From Sphingomonas sp. TREG-RG-20F-R18-01 (GTDB lineage: Bacteria; Pseudomonadota; Alphaproteobacteria; Sphingomonadales; Sphingomonadaceae): 64,000 bases of DNA. Every line of letters starts with the position of its first letter. The stretch's first letter is position 1. The stretch covers positions 1 through 64,000 of the forward strand of contig NZ_JAKNQQ010000005.1 in NCBI RefSeq assembly GCF_022662475.1, in the 5' to 3' direction. The position numbers were made by a program, and so were the translations under genes. Below are positions 38,201 to 46,861 of this stretch, piece by piece. The notes beneath the pieces are model-generated. The model searched no databases, had not been told where the DNA came from, and saw nothing but the letters and a program-made list of their open reading frames with translations.

Positions 38201-39848
38201 CGCCAAGGTGATCGCGCTGACCGACGAAGTCCGCGTAGCCCTCGGCATCGCCGAGCGCGAGATGGAGCCGGGCGCGCTGATCTCGGCGATCCTCAAGAGC
38301 CCGGTCGACCTGATCTGGTTCGGCGGGATCGGCACCTATGTGAAGGCGCGCGCCGAGAATAACATCGCGGTCGGCGACCCCGCCAACGACCGTCTCCGCG
38401 TCGATGCCGAGGACCTGCGCGCGACCGCAATCGGCGAGGGCGCGAACCTGGGCGTGACGCAGGCGGCGCGCATCGCCTTCTCGGCGCATGGTGGCCGGAT
38501 CAACACCGACTTCATCGACAATTCGGCGGGCGTCGATTGCTCGGACAATGAGGTCAACATCAAGATCGCGCTCAACCGCGAGATGATCGAGGGTCGCCTC
38601 GCGTTCGAGGATCGCAACGCCTTCCTCGCCGGGATGACCGACGACGTCGCGCATCTGGTGCTCGAGGACAACCGGCTCCAGACGCTCGCTTTGTCGATCG
38701 CCGAGGCGGGCGGGGCACAGACCGTGCCGAGCTATGTCCGGCTGATCGAGATCTTCGAGGCGGCAGGCTCGCTCGACCGCGCGGTCGAGGGGCTGGCGGG
38801 GAATGACGACCTGCTCCGCCGCTCGGCCGAGGGCCGCGGGCTGACCCGGCCCGAGCTGGCGGTGCTGCTCGCGACCGCCAAGCTTGCGTTGCAGGCGGCG
38901 ATCGAGCGGTCGGGTCTTGGCCTCGCCGACGAATTGCTTCCCGATCTCCACGCCGCTTTCCCGCGCGCGATGCAGGAACGCTTCGGCAAGGCGATCGACG
39001 AGCATCGGCTGCGCGGCGAGATCGTCGCGACCAAGCTCGCCAACCGGATCGTCAACCGGATGGGCGTGCTCTACCCGTTCGAACTGGCCGAGGAAGAAGG
39101 CGCCGCGATGAGCGACATCGCGGGGATGTTCGTCGTCGCCGAACGGCTGTTCGACCTCCCCGCCCTGTGGCGCGAGATCGAGACGACCGACATGCCCGAG
39201 GCCGCGCGGATCGCCTTGTTCGACGAGACGGCGGTGGCGACGCGGTCGCAGATCGCCGACCTGCTCCGCGCGACGCGGACCGGGTCCGGGCCGGGCGATA
39301 CGCTCAAGCGGCTTACCAAGGGCATCGTCGAGCTCGACCGCCAGACCAAGGCGTTGCTGCTGGAAGAGGCGAGCGCGCACAGCGCCCGGATCGCCGGCGC
39401 GCTCGAGGCGGCAGGTGCGCCCACCGCGCTGGTGCAGAAGGTGGTTCGGCTGTTCGAGATGGACGGCGCGGTCGGGCTTGCCGATCTCGGCGACCGGCTC
39501 GGGATCGACGAGACCGTGCTGACGCGCGCGTTCACGCGGCTCGGGCAGGCGCTCGGGCTCGACTGGGCGCAGGCGAATGCGGCGCGGATCGATTCGAGCG
39601 ATCCGTGGGAGCGGCTGCTGATCGCGGGCCTCGCGCGTGATTTCCAGCAGTTGCGGCTCGAGTTCCTCGCGCGTTCGGCGGGGGGCAAGCTCGATCCGCA
39701 GGCTTTGGTCGAGACGTGGCTCGGCGACAATGCCGCGCGCGTCGCGCAGTTCAAGGCGGTGGTCGACCGCGCGCGGCTGGCCCCTGCCCCGAATGCGGCG
39801 ATGCTGGCGCAGATCGCGGGTCAGGCGCGGGTGTTGCTGGGGCGGTAG
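35235..39848 (+). CDS. gdhZ: NAD-specific glutamate dehydrogenase, large type
   Basis: A 1537-residue enzyme of the 180-kDa GDH class, which deaminates glutamate to 2-oxoglutarate with NAD. The N-terminal 700 residues are the regulatory ACT-like part (LAIVNDDMPFLVDSIAATIGAHD). The catalytic part has RGGLRWSDRRDDFRTE, GLMKAQRVKNAV and PTGAKGGF, followed by a Rossmann segment with GCGDMSGDVFGNGML. Length and motifs fit the family. ATG 35235 has AGGGG just upstream; the extra residues from 35199 are not needed. The Caulobacter ortholog is called gdhZ. A strong terminator follows. Confidence 0.95.
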   Translation: MPKTTLKSLSDALAVRLTKGALPGELQGFGEAERATAASFVAATAERRAPATATIALEPLPATDPRRLMRLAIVNDDMPFLVDSIAATIGAHDISIDRIIHPVLRVTRDTDGALTEVDEGAAESMIYIELERVDARERRELVTDLAKNLADVRAAVGDWHALQDALSADIATLPEGEGSALLAWLLDRNMTLLGHQTWSGTGSNDAATEAQALGIARNPQPVPILAEASRSLAMRWFEDGGEAPLLLKSNLISGVHRQVPLDLALVPLRDGARVAGLSIHAGLWTSAALGAAPEDVPVLRARLAALEAKFGFDPKGHTGKALTHALAALPHDLITGFTPEALEDVALTAMSLADRPRPKLVLVRSTLGRHLFAFVWLPRDDLTTARRIAIGDMLAQAANASVLNWSIAVDDTIALIRFTLDLREGGVLPQTEALDTRIARMVRGWVPAVEAALVEQTDAARAARLALRHAASFPQGYRSANTAEEAARDIVRLARLENPGDRSVRLYRDERGATRLKIYREGGALALSDAVPVLENFGFRVIEELPTALLGDEQGFVHEFLVEMGGTVPDATLLEDAIRAVLENRAENDAFNRLIVDAGLSSESVLLFRAWFRYLRQAGLTYGLVTVVDALRRAPKVAAALIERFTAAHDPKRDRSGIEAADAAIDAGLDAVSAIDDDRILRSLRSVIAATLRTNAFAPAGQVALAFKLDSHLIPGLPAPVPWREMWVYSARIEGIHLRAGPVARGGLRWSDRRDDFRTEILGLMKAQRVKNAVIVPTGAKGGFYPKQLPPASNRDAWLAEGTESYRVFIRTLLSITDNIVEGAVVHPQDVVVHDGEDPYFVVAADKGTATFSDVANAIALEHGFWLGDAFASGGSVGYDHKAMGITAKGAWVSVQRHFAERGTDVQTQPIRVVGCGDMSGDVFGNGMLLSAELKIVAAFDHRHIFLDPNPDPAASFAERTRMFALPRSSWADYDGSLISTGGGVFPRTAKVIALTDEVRVALGIAEREMEPGALISAILKSPVDLIWFGGIGTYVKARAENNIAVGDPANDRLRVDAEDLRATAIGEGANLGVTQAARIAFSAHGGRINTDFIDNSAGVDCSDNEVNIKIALNREMIEGRLAFEDRNAFLAGMTDDVAHLVLEDNRLQTLALSIAEAGGAQTVPSYVRLIEIFEAAGSLDRAVEGLAGNDDLLRRSAEGRGLTRPELAVLLATAKLALQAAIERSGLGLADELLPDLHAAFPRAMQERFGKAIDEHRLRGEIVATKLANRIVNRMGVLYPFELAEEEGAAMSDIAGMFVVAERLFDLPALWREIETTDMPEAARIALFDETAVATRSQIADLLRATRTGSGPGDTLKRLTKGIVELDRQTKALLLEEASAHSARIAGALEAAGAPTALVQKVVRLFEMDGAVGLADLGDRLGIDETVLTRAFTRLGQALGLDWAQANAARIDSSDPWERLLIAGLARDFQQLRLEFLARSAGGKLDPQALVETWLGDNAARVAQFKAVVDRARLAPAPNAAMLAQIAGQARVLLGR

Positions 39849-39869
39849 AGCGGTTCCGGTTATTGGGTA

Positions 39870-39914
39870 CGCGTCCCTGCCCGGTGCAGGGACGCGGCCT
39901 TTCTTTCTTTTAGG
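39870..39914 (+). terminator. Rho-independent terminator after gdh
   Basis: A perfect 11-bp stem, CGCGTCCCTGC / GCAGGGACGCG, with a 5-base loop is followed by GCCTTTCTTTCTTTT. It lies 21 bases after the gdh stop. Confidence 0.9.
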
Positions 39915-39944
39915 AGCCGGCGTTCTGGCGGTTCTGCCCCCCCC

Positions 39945-40120
39945 ACACTTCGTCATTCCCGCGAAGGCGAAACCTTTGCACAAAGGCAATTGGAGGTTTG
40001 GTCGCCCCCCGTTCCCGAAAAGCTGCCGTCATGCTGAACTTGTTTCAGCATCCACCGCGCAACAGGCATGGTCCGGACTCGCGGAAGGCTGGATCCTGAA
40101 ACAAGTTCAGGATGACGGAT
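39945..40120. repeat. REP-like inverted repeat
   Basis: Two arms of about 28 bases (40026-40053 and 40091-40118) are inverted copies with two mismatches. They share the core CTGAACTTGTTTCAG and its complement. Just before them is a CGTCATTCCCGCGAAGG element at 39951-39967. Such elements are scattered in many sphingomonad genomes and are usually REP-type repeats moved by RAYT transposases. The gap between gdh and the PepSY gene holds nothing else but the terminator. Confidence 0.7.
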
Positions 40121-40180
40121 GTTGGAGACCGATCGAAACGACGGCCGGCGGTGGCGAAAGCTTCAAAGAGAAGGAGTCCC

Positions 40181-41296
40181 CTACGCCGCGACCCGCGCGC
40201 GCTGCTTTGCCTTCAGCGCGGCTTTCCACCCGCGGGCGCGCCACCACATGATGATGCCGGTGACCGCAAGCACCGCGGGCAGGATCCCGCCCAGAAACAC
40301 CAGCAGCTGCCAGACGAACCCCATCCGCGTCCCGTCGTGCAACCGCCGCATCGTCCGCGCGAGCGTTTCGCGTTCGGGGCGTGCGGGCTTGGCGCGACCG
40401 GTCGCGTCGTCGACGGTGACGGTGACAGCAGCGGGGGTCGATCCGGCGAACTGGACCTTCCATTCGGGCTTGCGATCGGTCGGCCATTCGACCCGCGCGA
40501 TGTTTCCTGGCGTCACCGATCCGGCCCGGCTGAGGACCGCGTCGAGCGCAAGCGACGGGCGTTCCAGCACCAGCGGTCGCGCGCCGGGGCCGCCCGCCCC
40601 CCGCGCGCCGGGGCCAGTGCCGCCACCGCCGATCCCGGCAAACACCTGCGGAAACGCGATCCACACCCCCGTCAGCGACAGCATGAACAACGGCAGCGCG
40701 ATCCAGAAGCCGAACAGGTGGTGCAGGTTTGTGTCGGTGTTGCGATGCCGCCGCCAGCGCAGCCCGCGCGCCCAGCGCCCGACCGTCGGCCACCATAGCC
40801 ACAGGCCCGAAACGCTCGACAGCAGCATCGCGACGCCGATCCACCCGACGATCTGCCGCCCGACCCCGGGAACCAGCAGATTGCCGTGGAGATTGTGGAG
40901 CACGCGCAGCACGCCACGCGCGCTGGTGCCGACCGCGAGGATTTTCGCAGTCGGCGGATCGAGATAGACCGTCGTGCGAAGCGGCGGGCCGCGGCGTGCG
41001 GGATCGGGCGGGGTGATCGCCATCACCTGGACCGGCCCTTCCCCCTCAGGCAGCGCAAGGCTGGCGATCCGTTCGCCGGGCTTCAGAGTCGCCCGCGCCG
41101 CCGCGACATAGCGTTGCGGGTCGAGCGTGGTCGTGCCGGTCGTCGCATAGCGCGCCGGGTTGAGGACGTGATCGACCGCCTCGTCCCACACCAGCACCGC
41201 GCCACTGAGCGAGAGCGGGATGATCAGGATCGCGAGCAGCAGCCCGATCCATTTGTGGAGCTGGAACCAGACGTTGCGGAGTGCAATCTTGGACAT
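40181..41296 (-). CDS. PepSY-associated membrane protein, likely ferric-siderophore reductase
   Basis: A 371-residue membrane protein. It starts [32 protein letters not shown], with the HKW histidine and first membrane helix. A periplasmic PepSY part follows, then helices near 145-170, 200-220 and 330-355, with LHNLHGNLL histidines and HHLFGFWIALPLF. This is the PiuB/PepSY_TM type, thought to reduce iron from siderophores with haem. Its start codon overlaps the hydroxylase stop (TGATG). It is the last gene of the iron operon. Confidence 0.85.
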   Translation of the reverse strand: MSKIALRNVWFQLHKWIGLLLAILIIPLSLSGAVLVWDEAVDHVLNPARYATTGTTTLDPQRYVAAARATLKPGERIASLALPEGEGPVQVMAITPPDPARRGPPLRTTVYLDPPTAKILAVGTSARGVLRVLHNLHGNLLVPGVGRQIVGWIGVAMLLSSVSGLWLWWPTVGRWARGLRWRRHRNTDTNLHHLFGFWIALPLFMLSLTGVWIAFPQVFAGIGGGGTGPGARGAGGPGARPLVLERPSLALDAVLSRAGSVTPGNIARVEWPTDRKPEWKVQFAGSTPAAVTVTVDDATGRAKPARPERETLARTMRRLHDGTRMGFVWQLLVFLGGILPAVLAVTGIIMWWRARGWKAALKAKQRARVAA

Positions 41297-41979
41297 CAGA
41301 CCTCCGCCCAGCGGCGCAAAAGATTGTGATAGACGCCCGTCAGCCGGACGATCTCGGGATCGTCGCTGCCGAGCCGGGCCGCGATCGACTGGATCGCGGT
41401 ATCCTGTTCGAACAGCAGCGCGCGCGCGCCATCGTCGCGGACCATCGACTGGAGCCAGAAGAACGACGCGACCCGCGTGCCGCGCGTTACGGGCGTGACG
41501 TGATGGACGCTGGACGCGGGATACAGCACGAGCTGCCCCGCCGGCAGCTTGACGCGCTGTTCGCCGAACTGCGTCGCGATGACGAGCTCGCCCCCGTCGT
41601 AGCTGTCGGGATCGGACAGGAACAGCGTCGCCGACAGGTCGCTGCGGATGCGGAAGTCGCTCCCGCGCCGGATGCGGATCGCGGTGTCGACATGCGCGCC
41701 GAACGCATCGCCCTCGGCGTAGCGGTTGAACAGCGGTGGGAAGACCTTGAGCGGTAGCGCACTCGCCACGAACAGCGGCGACGCGGCGAGCGCATCGAGC
41801 ACCAGGCTGCCGCCCGCGCGCGCCACCGCGCTGTCCTCGGGCAATTGCGTGTTGCGTTTGGCAAGCGCGGATTGCGCGCCCGAGGTCGCATTGCCGTCTA
41901 TCCAGTCGGCGGCATCGAGATCGGCGCGCAAGGCGGCGACCTGCTCCGCCGACAGCAGGTCGGGAATGACCGTCAGCAT
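41296..41979 (-). CDS. PKHD-type 2OG-Fe(II) hydroxylase, PiuC/YbiX family
   Basis: A 227-residue iron- and 2-oxoglutarate-dependent dioxygenase. The iron ligands are H-x-D in GAHVDTAI near residue 97 and H in [11 protein letters not shown] in [10 protein letters not shown] binds the cosubstrate. It starts [18 protein letters not shown], as PiuC does. GGAG is 6 bases upstream of ATG 41979, and the start overlaps the Sel1 gene's stop. PiuC is regularly found with catecholate siderophore receptors. The substrate is not known. Confidence 0.9.
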   Translation of the reverse strand: MLTVIPDLLSAEQVAALRADLDAADWIDGNATSGAQSALAKRNTQLPEDSAVARAGGSLVLDALAASPLFVASALPLKVFPPLFNRYAEGDAFGAHVDTAIRIRRGSDFRIRSDLSATLFLSDPDSYDGGELVIATQFGEQRVKLPAGQLVLYPASSVHHVTPVTRGTRVASFFWLQSMVRDDGARALLFEQDTAIQSIAARLGSDDPEIVRLTGVYHNLLRRWAEV

Positions 41980-42713
41980 GTGGCACTCCGGATCGCCTGG
42001 ACCCCGCGCGCGCGGAACGCCGCGACGTCGCAGGCGGCGAGCCAGGCTGCGGCCTTCTCGACGAAGGCCGGGGTCGCACTTGCGCCCGCCCGTCGGAGCC
42101 AGCCAAGCCCCTCCTCGACCTGGCCGGTCCGGCCGAGCATCCGCGCATGGTTGAACGCGCCGCGGAAGTCCCCGCCCTGCGCCGCGCGCGCATAGCATTG
42201 CGCCGCCGCCTTGAGATCGCGCGGGACGACCCAGCCATCCTCATGAAAGCTGCCGATGAAGTTGATCGCCTTCGCGTTGCCGAGCGCGGCGGCCTTGCGG
42301 AACCAGCCGAGCGCCGCCACCCGGTCCTCGTCCACGCCATGCCCGAGTGCGAGCAACGTCGCGTAATTGTACATGCCCCAATCGAGTCCGGCCTCGGCGG
42401 CGATCCGGTAGCACGCCGCGGCGCGCGCCTTGTCGGGCCTGGTGCCCCAGCCGAGGTCATAGCAGCGCCCGACCATGTTGATCGCCATCACATGATGCTG
42501 CGCCGCCGCGCGCACGAACCAGCCGAGGGCGGCGGTCGCGTCGCGCGGCACGCCCGTGCCGTCGAGCAGCATCTGACCATAGACGGCCTGCGCATCCGCC
42601 ATTCCCGCGTCCGCCGCCGCGCGGACGAAGGCGGCGCGGTGCTCGGGTGGACCCGAGAGGTGCGCGGCGATCTGCTCCGGCGACAGCGCCGCCAGTTGCT
42701 CCGGTGTCAGCAT
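41973..42713 (-). CDS. Sel1-repeat protein
   Basis: A 246-residue protein made of Sel1-type helical repeats: [57 protein letters not shown] and [19 protein letters not shown]. It has no signal peptide. It sits between the receptor and hydroxylase genes and overlaps both (TGATG at 42713 and 7 bases at 41973), so it is part of the same operon. A scaffold role in iron uptake or its control is inference. Confidence 0.85.
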   Translation of the reverse strand: MLTPEQLAALSPEQIAAHLSGPPEHRAAFVRAAADAGMADAQAVYGQMLLDGTGVPRDATAALGWFVRAAAQHHVMAINMVGRCYDLGWGTRPDKARAAACYRIAAEAGLDWGMYNYATLLALGHGVDEDRVAALGWFRKAAALGNAKAINFIGSFHEDGWVVPRDLKAAAQCYARAAQGGDFRGAFNHARMLGRTGQVEEGLGWLRRAGASATPAFVEKAAAWLAACDVAAFRARGVQAIRSATC

Positions 42714-45211
42714 CAGAACTTGGCCGTCACCGTGCCGAACACCGTCCGCCCGGGGGCGATCGCCGCGTAATGCGCGGTGAAGGTCTGGGTGAAATAGACC
42801 GTGTTGGTGAGGTTCTGCGCGTTGACGCTGATCTCCACATTGGGGGTGATCGCATAGCTCGCGCGCGCATCGAAGCGCCAGTAATCCGGGATCCCGCGCG
42901 ACAGGATGGTGGTCGCGGGCGTGATCGTCACGACCCCCGCGCTCGTCTGGGTCGCGGCGCGATTGTCGGCATAGCCGCCATATTGCCGGCCCATGTAGAT
43001 CGCGCTGCCGCCGATCTGCAGCCCCTTCAAAAGCTCGTAATTGGTCGTCGCGGTGAAGCTCTGCTTGGCGGTCTGCGGGACCTGTCGGCCGGTGTTGACC
43101 GAGGGGACGTAGACCGTCTGCGCCGGCGCCGGGCCATTGGCCGCGACGGTCAGCGCACTGTTGCCGCCGTCGACCATCTTTGGGTCGAGATAGGTATAGC
43201 CGCCGAACACCGTCCAGCCGGGCAGGATCGTCCCGCTCGCGGTCAGTTCCACCCCGCGAATGCGGGTGCGGCCGAGGAAGCCGACCGTGTTCGCGTCGAT
43301 CTGGACGCGCGCGTTGGTGATGTCGGTCTGGAACACCGCCAGCCCGAGCTGGAGCTTCTCGTGGAACAGGCTCCCCTTGGCGCCGACCTCGTAGGATTTG
43401 GTCTTCTGGACCTTGAGACTGTCGAGGATCGCGAGATTGGCCGCGCTGTTGGTGGTCGGCAGCGCATTGTCCTCGCGCCCTTCACCGAGCAGCGCGTTGG
43501 GCGGCGTCGCGGCGGTGGCGTAGCTTGCGTAGAGGCTAGTCTCGCTGGTCGGCTTGAACACCAGCCCGGCCTGCCAGTTGAACAGCGTGTCGGTGCGCGA
43601 CAGCCGCGTGGCGGTCGATCCAGCGGCGAAGGGCAGAGTGACGGTCGACTTGAACCGGTCGTAGCGCGCGCCAAGGTTAAGGATCAGCTGCGGCAGCAGC
43701 GTGACCGAATCGAACCCGTAGACCGAGACCGTGGTGGCATCGTTCTGCGTTTCGGTATTGGCGGCACCCCGCACGATCGCGGTGGCCACGCTCGACGTGT
43801 CGCTGGCGTAATTCACCCAGGGGTCTGACGGGTTGGGAGCGAACAGGCTGGCGCAATAATAGCGCGCGATCGTCGCGCTGTTGCAGCGCGGGCTGATCGT
43901 CGATCCGTTGGCGGAGACGAAGATGCCGCGACGCGTCTTTTCCCAGGCGAGCTCGGTGCCGACCGCGAAACTGTGCTTGATCCCGCCGGTGGAGACGGTG
44001 CCGCTGAGGTCGGTCTGGTCGATCAGGCTTTCGGTATAGCTGTAACGCGTGTTGCCGCGCCGCCAGACATAGCCGCCGGTCAGCACGTCGCCGCGCGCAC
44101 CCGCCGCGCCCGTCGGGTTGGTCGTCGCGGTGCCGAAGACGTTGCCCTGGCTGTCGTCGGGCAGCGTGAAGATGTACGCCTGGTCGCTGTGCGCATAGCG
44201 CGCAGTGTTGCGCAGCGTGATACCGCCGAAATCATGCTCGACCCGCAGCATCGCCTGGTTGGTCGTCGCGTCGCGGAAGTCGCGATCCTCCAGGCCGTAG
44301 AAGGCCGAGCGCTTGACCGTCCCCGTCTGACCGCCGCGCGTGGTGATCGTGCCGATCGCGGGGGTGGTGAAGACGTTCCCCGCCGGCAGCGCGCAGGTGG
44401 TCGCCGAGCAGACATATTGGTACGGGATGCCGCTGTCCGGCAACTCGTGGCTTTCGAGGTAATAATAGCTTGCGGTCAGCCGCGTGGGCGTACCGAGGCC
44501 GAGCGTGACACTGGGCGCGAACCCCCAGCGCTTCGCATAGATCGAATCGCGGTCGGCGAACTTCTGGTCGTGCCACACCCCCTGGAGCCGGAAGGCGGCG
44601 GTGTCGCCCAGCTGGACGTTGACGTCGCCGGTGACGCGTTTGAAGTCGCCATTGCCATAGCTCGCGCTCGCCGTGCCGAAGGTGCGAAGTTGCGGCAGGC
44701 GCGACAGGATGTTGAGCGATCCGCCCGCATTGCCGCGCCCGCCGAGCGTCGAATCCGACCCGCGCACGATCTGGATCGAGTCCACCGCGAACACTTCCCG
44801 CGTCTGCGACGACAGGTCGCGCACGCCGTCGACATAGACGCTGCCCTGGCTATCGAAGCCGCGGATGAACGGGCGGTCGCCGATCGGATTGCCGCCTTCC
44901 GCCGCGCCGAAGGTGATGCCGGGAACGGTGCGGAGCGCATCCTGGAGTGAGGTCGATCCGGTTTGCTGGATCACCGATTTGTCGAGCACGACGATCGACT
45001 TGGGCGTGTCGACCAGCGGCGCGACGAGCTTCGGATCGCGGCGCGGCTCGCGCTGGCCGTGGACGACGATGTCGAGTTTATGGTCGGGGTCCTCGTCGTT
45101 CGCCGGGGGCGGTGGCGGGGGCGCATCGTTGGCGAAGGCGGGCAGGCTCGCAAAGGCACCGACACAGGACAAGGCGAGGTAGGCAGGCTTTGCGGCGACG
45201 AGACGTGACAT
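42713..45211 (-). CDS. TonB-dependent siderophore receptor, Fiu-like
   Basis: An 832-residue outer-membrane receptor. It has a signal peptide (to about residue 28, ASLPAFA), then a proline-rich linker. The plug domain has VVLDKSVIQQTGSTSLQDALRTVPGI and FIRGFDSQGSVYVDGVRD, and the barrel ends ...RTVFGTVTAKF with a C-terminal phenylalanine. It imports ferric catecholate siderophores with TonB energy. Two Fur-like palindromes lie just upstream, and the PiuC and PepSY genes follow. The ligand cannot be told from sequence. Confidence 0.9.
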   Translation of the reverse strand: MSRLVAAKPAYLALSCVGAFASLPAFANDAPPPPPPANDEDPDHKLDIVVHGQREPRRDPKLVAPLVDTPKSIVVLDKSVIQQTGSTSLQDALRTVPGITFGAAEGGNPIGDRPFIRGFDSQGSVYVDGVRDLSSQTREVFAVDSIQIVRGSDSTLGGRGNAGGSLNILSRLPQLRTFGTASASYGNGDFKRVTGDVNVQLGDTAAFRLQGVWHDQKFADRDSIYAKRWGFAPSVTLGLGTPTRLTASYYYLESHELPDSGIPYQYVCSATTCALPAGNVFTTPAIGTITTRGGQTGTVKRSAFYGLEDRDFRDATTNQAMLRVEHDFGGITLRNTARYAHSDQAYIFTLPDDSQGNVFGTATTNPTGAAGARGDVLTGGYVWRRGNTRYSYTESLIDQTDLSGTVSTGGIKHSFAVGTELAWEKTRRGIFVSANGSTISPRCNSATIARYYCASLFAPNPSDPWVNYASDTSSVATAIVRGAANTETQNDATTVSVYGFDSVTLLPQLILNLGARYDRFKSTVTLPFAAGSTATRLSRTDTLFNWQAGLVFKPTSETSLYASYATAATPPNALLGEGREDNALPTTNSAANLAILDSLKVQKTKSYEVGAKGSLFHEKLQLGLAVFQTDITNARVQIDANTVGFLGRTRIRGVELTASGTILPGWTVFGGYTYLDPKMVDGGNSALTVAANGPAPAQTVYVPSVNTGRQVPQTAKQSFTATTNYELLKGLQIGGSAIYMGRQYGGYADNRAATQTSAGVVTITPATTILSRGIPDYWRFDARASYAITPNVEISVNAQNLTNTVYFTQTFTAHYAAIAPGRTVFGTVTAKF

Positions 45212-45242
45212 GAAATTTCCCCATTCGTTGGGGTCTCGCTAT

Positions 45243-45285
45243 TGCGAGTCACTCGCATTGTCAACGCTATTGAGAATTACTCTCA
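45243..45285. promoter_or_regulatory. Two Fur-like palindromes
   Basis: TGCGAGTCACTCGCA (45243-45257) and TGAGAATTACTCTCA (45271-45285) are palindromes with perfect 6- and 5-bp arms, in the -30 to -75 range before the receptor start. The second closely resembles a Fur box half-site pair. They would repress the iron operon when iron is plentiful. Confidence 0.7.
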
Positions 45286-45331
45286 TTTGCGTGCCTGCAG
45301 GAGTCGGCTTTGCGCCACGGTCAGCCGAAGA

Positions 45332-45616
45332 CTACAAACGCTCACAAACTTCCAGGATCGCGATGCGCTCCGAAACCACCCAACTCCGCAGCGCACTCGC
45401 CAGATTCGGTGGATCGTCCGCCATGATCCGCAGCGCATCCACTTGCGCGATCACGGCATTGAGCGGCAGCCCGCGCACCCGCGCGGCATCGTCCAGCGCG
45501 CGCCAGAAGATCGGTTCGAGACTGATCGAAGTCGCATGTCCCGCAATTGTCACCGACCGTTTGACGGGGCCGACAAAGCCGCCTGGAGGGGGCATGATTT
45601 GCATGTTTTCAGCCAT
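45332..45616 (-). CDS. Ribbon-helix-helix (RHH_4) protein
   Basis: A 94-residue protein from ATG 45616, or 103 from a non-ATG start at 45643. It has the RHH_4 pattern KRSVTIAGHATSISLEPIFWRALDDAARVRGLPLNAVIAQVDALR: a strand then two helices. Such small DNA-binding proteins are common in alphaproteobacteria. Its target is unknown. It lies between the Fur-controlled promoter region and the acyltransferase, on the same strand as both. Confidence 0.8.
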   Translation of the reverse strand: MAENMQIMPPPGGFVGPVKRSVTIAGHATSISLEPIFWRALDDAARVRGLPLNAVIAQVDALRIMADDPPNLASALRSWVVSERIAILEVCERL

Positions 45617-45664
45617 ATGTCTCGGACCCGCCAGCGACCCCAATGGCCTTCCTGTACCAACGGA

Positions 45665-46777
45665 CTACCGCGTTTCGACCGGCCTGCCAGTCAACGGCAC
45701 CAGTGACAGCCGCGCAATTGCGGTCGTTATGCCACGTCTAACCGGCCCCTCGCCATAGACGGTAACGAGCCACGCAAACACAGTCGCGGCAAGAAAGGTG
45801 CCGCCAACGACGACTATCGGCGACAAGGGGCTGCTCGCCGCATTTCCGTAGGTAATTATCGAAACCCCAATCTCGTTGTGCAGCAGATAAAGGGGATAAC
45901 TGATATAGCCGAAGAAAGCGGGTATCGGACTGTCCAGCATCACCTGCAGCGCTGGCGAAACCTGCGCTGCCGTGAAGGCGAGAGCGACAAGTATCAAAGC
46001 CGCCCGATCCGACCATTGGAGCGGTATCGTGTTCACCTGGATCAGCGCCGTGCCGATCGCGAGCAAGACAGCCTTGGCAAAGAGGCGCAGATCATCATTC
46101 TCGCGCGCCTTCCAGAACATGGCTCCGCTCGCTAACCAGCTGTAGAGTTGCATGTTCAACCATTCGAGCGGCTCAATGCCACGGGTCAGAAGGGGCGGGA
46201 CGCCGAGCATAGTCAGAACGGGCCGTCCAAAGGTCGTGACAAGGGCAAGTACCACCAGAACCGCAGTCGCCACCCTCCAATCAAACTTGAAGTAGCATAT
46301 TCCAAATACGACGTAAAAACCGGCCTCCGTGTAGAGGGTCCAGAACACCGCATCCATCGACTTAAAATCGACATGACTCACTGCATGCAGAATTGATGGC
46401 GTGATGAAGGTCAAACCAGGTATGATATTAAACCATTGGTGCGTCACATGTGGCCCCGGCAGGTCTGTCGTTGCGTTGAACAGAAAAACCACAGCGGTTG
46501 CGATCAGCATCACGGGGAAAAGCCTGAGCCACCTTCGATAGAGAAATGTTCCGAACGCGCTACATTTCTCGAGGGTCATCAGAATGACGAACCCCGAGAT
46601 CATGAAGAACAATTGGACACCAACCCATCCATGCGCGACGATGGGCGACAAAACCCCGGCATTATATCGCACGAGGCCGGAATAAACCGGTCCGCAGTAG
46701 TGATAAAAGACCACGAGTAGGATCGCCAGACCGCGAAACCCGTCGAGATACCGGAGCCGGCCGCTATTTTTGTGCAT
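45665..46777 (-). CDS. Acyltransferase 3 family membrane protein
   Basis: A 370-residue, multi-span protein (about ten membrane helices) of the acyltransferase-3 (OafA/NodX-like) family. It starts with LRYLDGFRGLAILLVVFYHY, the conserved active-site histidine motif. RRWLRLFPVMLI follows, the usual basic loop. Such enzymes add acetyl or other acyl groups to surface sugars. GC content is visibly lower than in the flanking genes, which points to transfer. Its substrate is unknown; it could act on the polysaccharide made in the 53-64 kb locus. Confidence 0.85.
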   Translation of the reverse strand: MHKNSGRLRYLDGFRGLAILLVVFYHYCGPVYSGLVRYNAGVLSPIVAHGWVGVQLFFMISGFVILMTLEKCSAFGTFLYRRWLRLFPVMLIATAVVFLFNATTDLPGPHVTHQWFNIIPGLTFITPSILHAVSHVDFKSMDAVFWTLYTEAGFYVVFGICYFKFDWRVATAVLVVLALVTTFGRPVLTMLGVPPLLTRGIEPLEWLNMQLYSWLASGAMFWKARENDDLRLFAKAVLLAIGTALIQVNTIPLQWSDRAALILVALAFTAAQVSPALQVMLDSPIPAFFGYISYPLYLLHNEIGVSIITYGNAASSPLSPIVVVGGTFLAATVFAWLVTVYGEGPVRRGITTAIARLSLVPLTGRPVETR

Positions 46778-46861
46778 GGCCTACCGCCCCCGGGTTACTC
46801 TAGAATCATAAAAAGTTGTGCTATCTCATCAATATATCGCAGCTTTGAAGAAACGCTAGCC

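Noticed and set aside
35169..39989. A 1606-residue open frame on the minus strand
   Set aside because: It is the complement of the NAD-glutamate dehydrogenase gene; it is arginine-rich, has no domains, and arises from GC-rich codon bias.
42647..43828. Plus-strand open frame opposite the TonB receptor
   Set aside because: Shadow; no recognisable domain.
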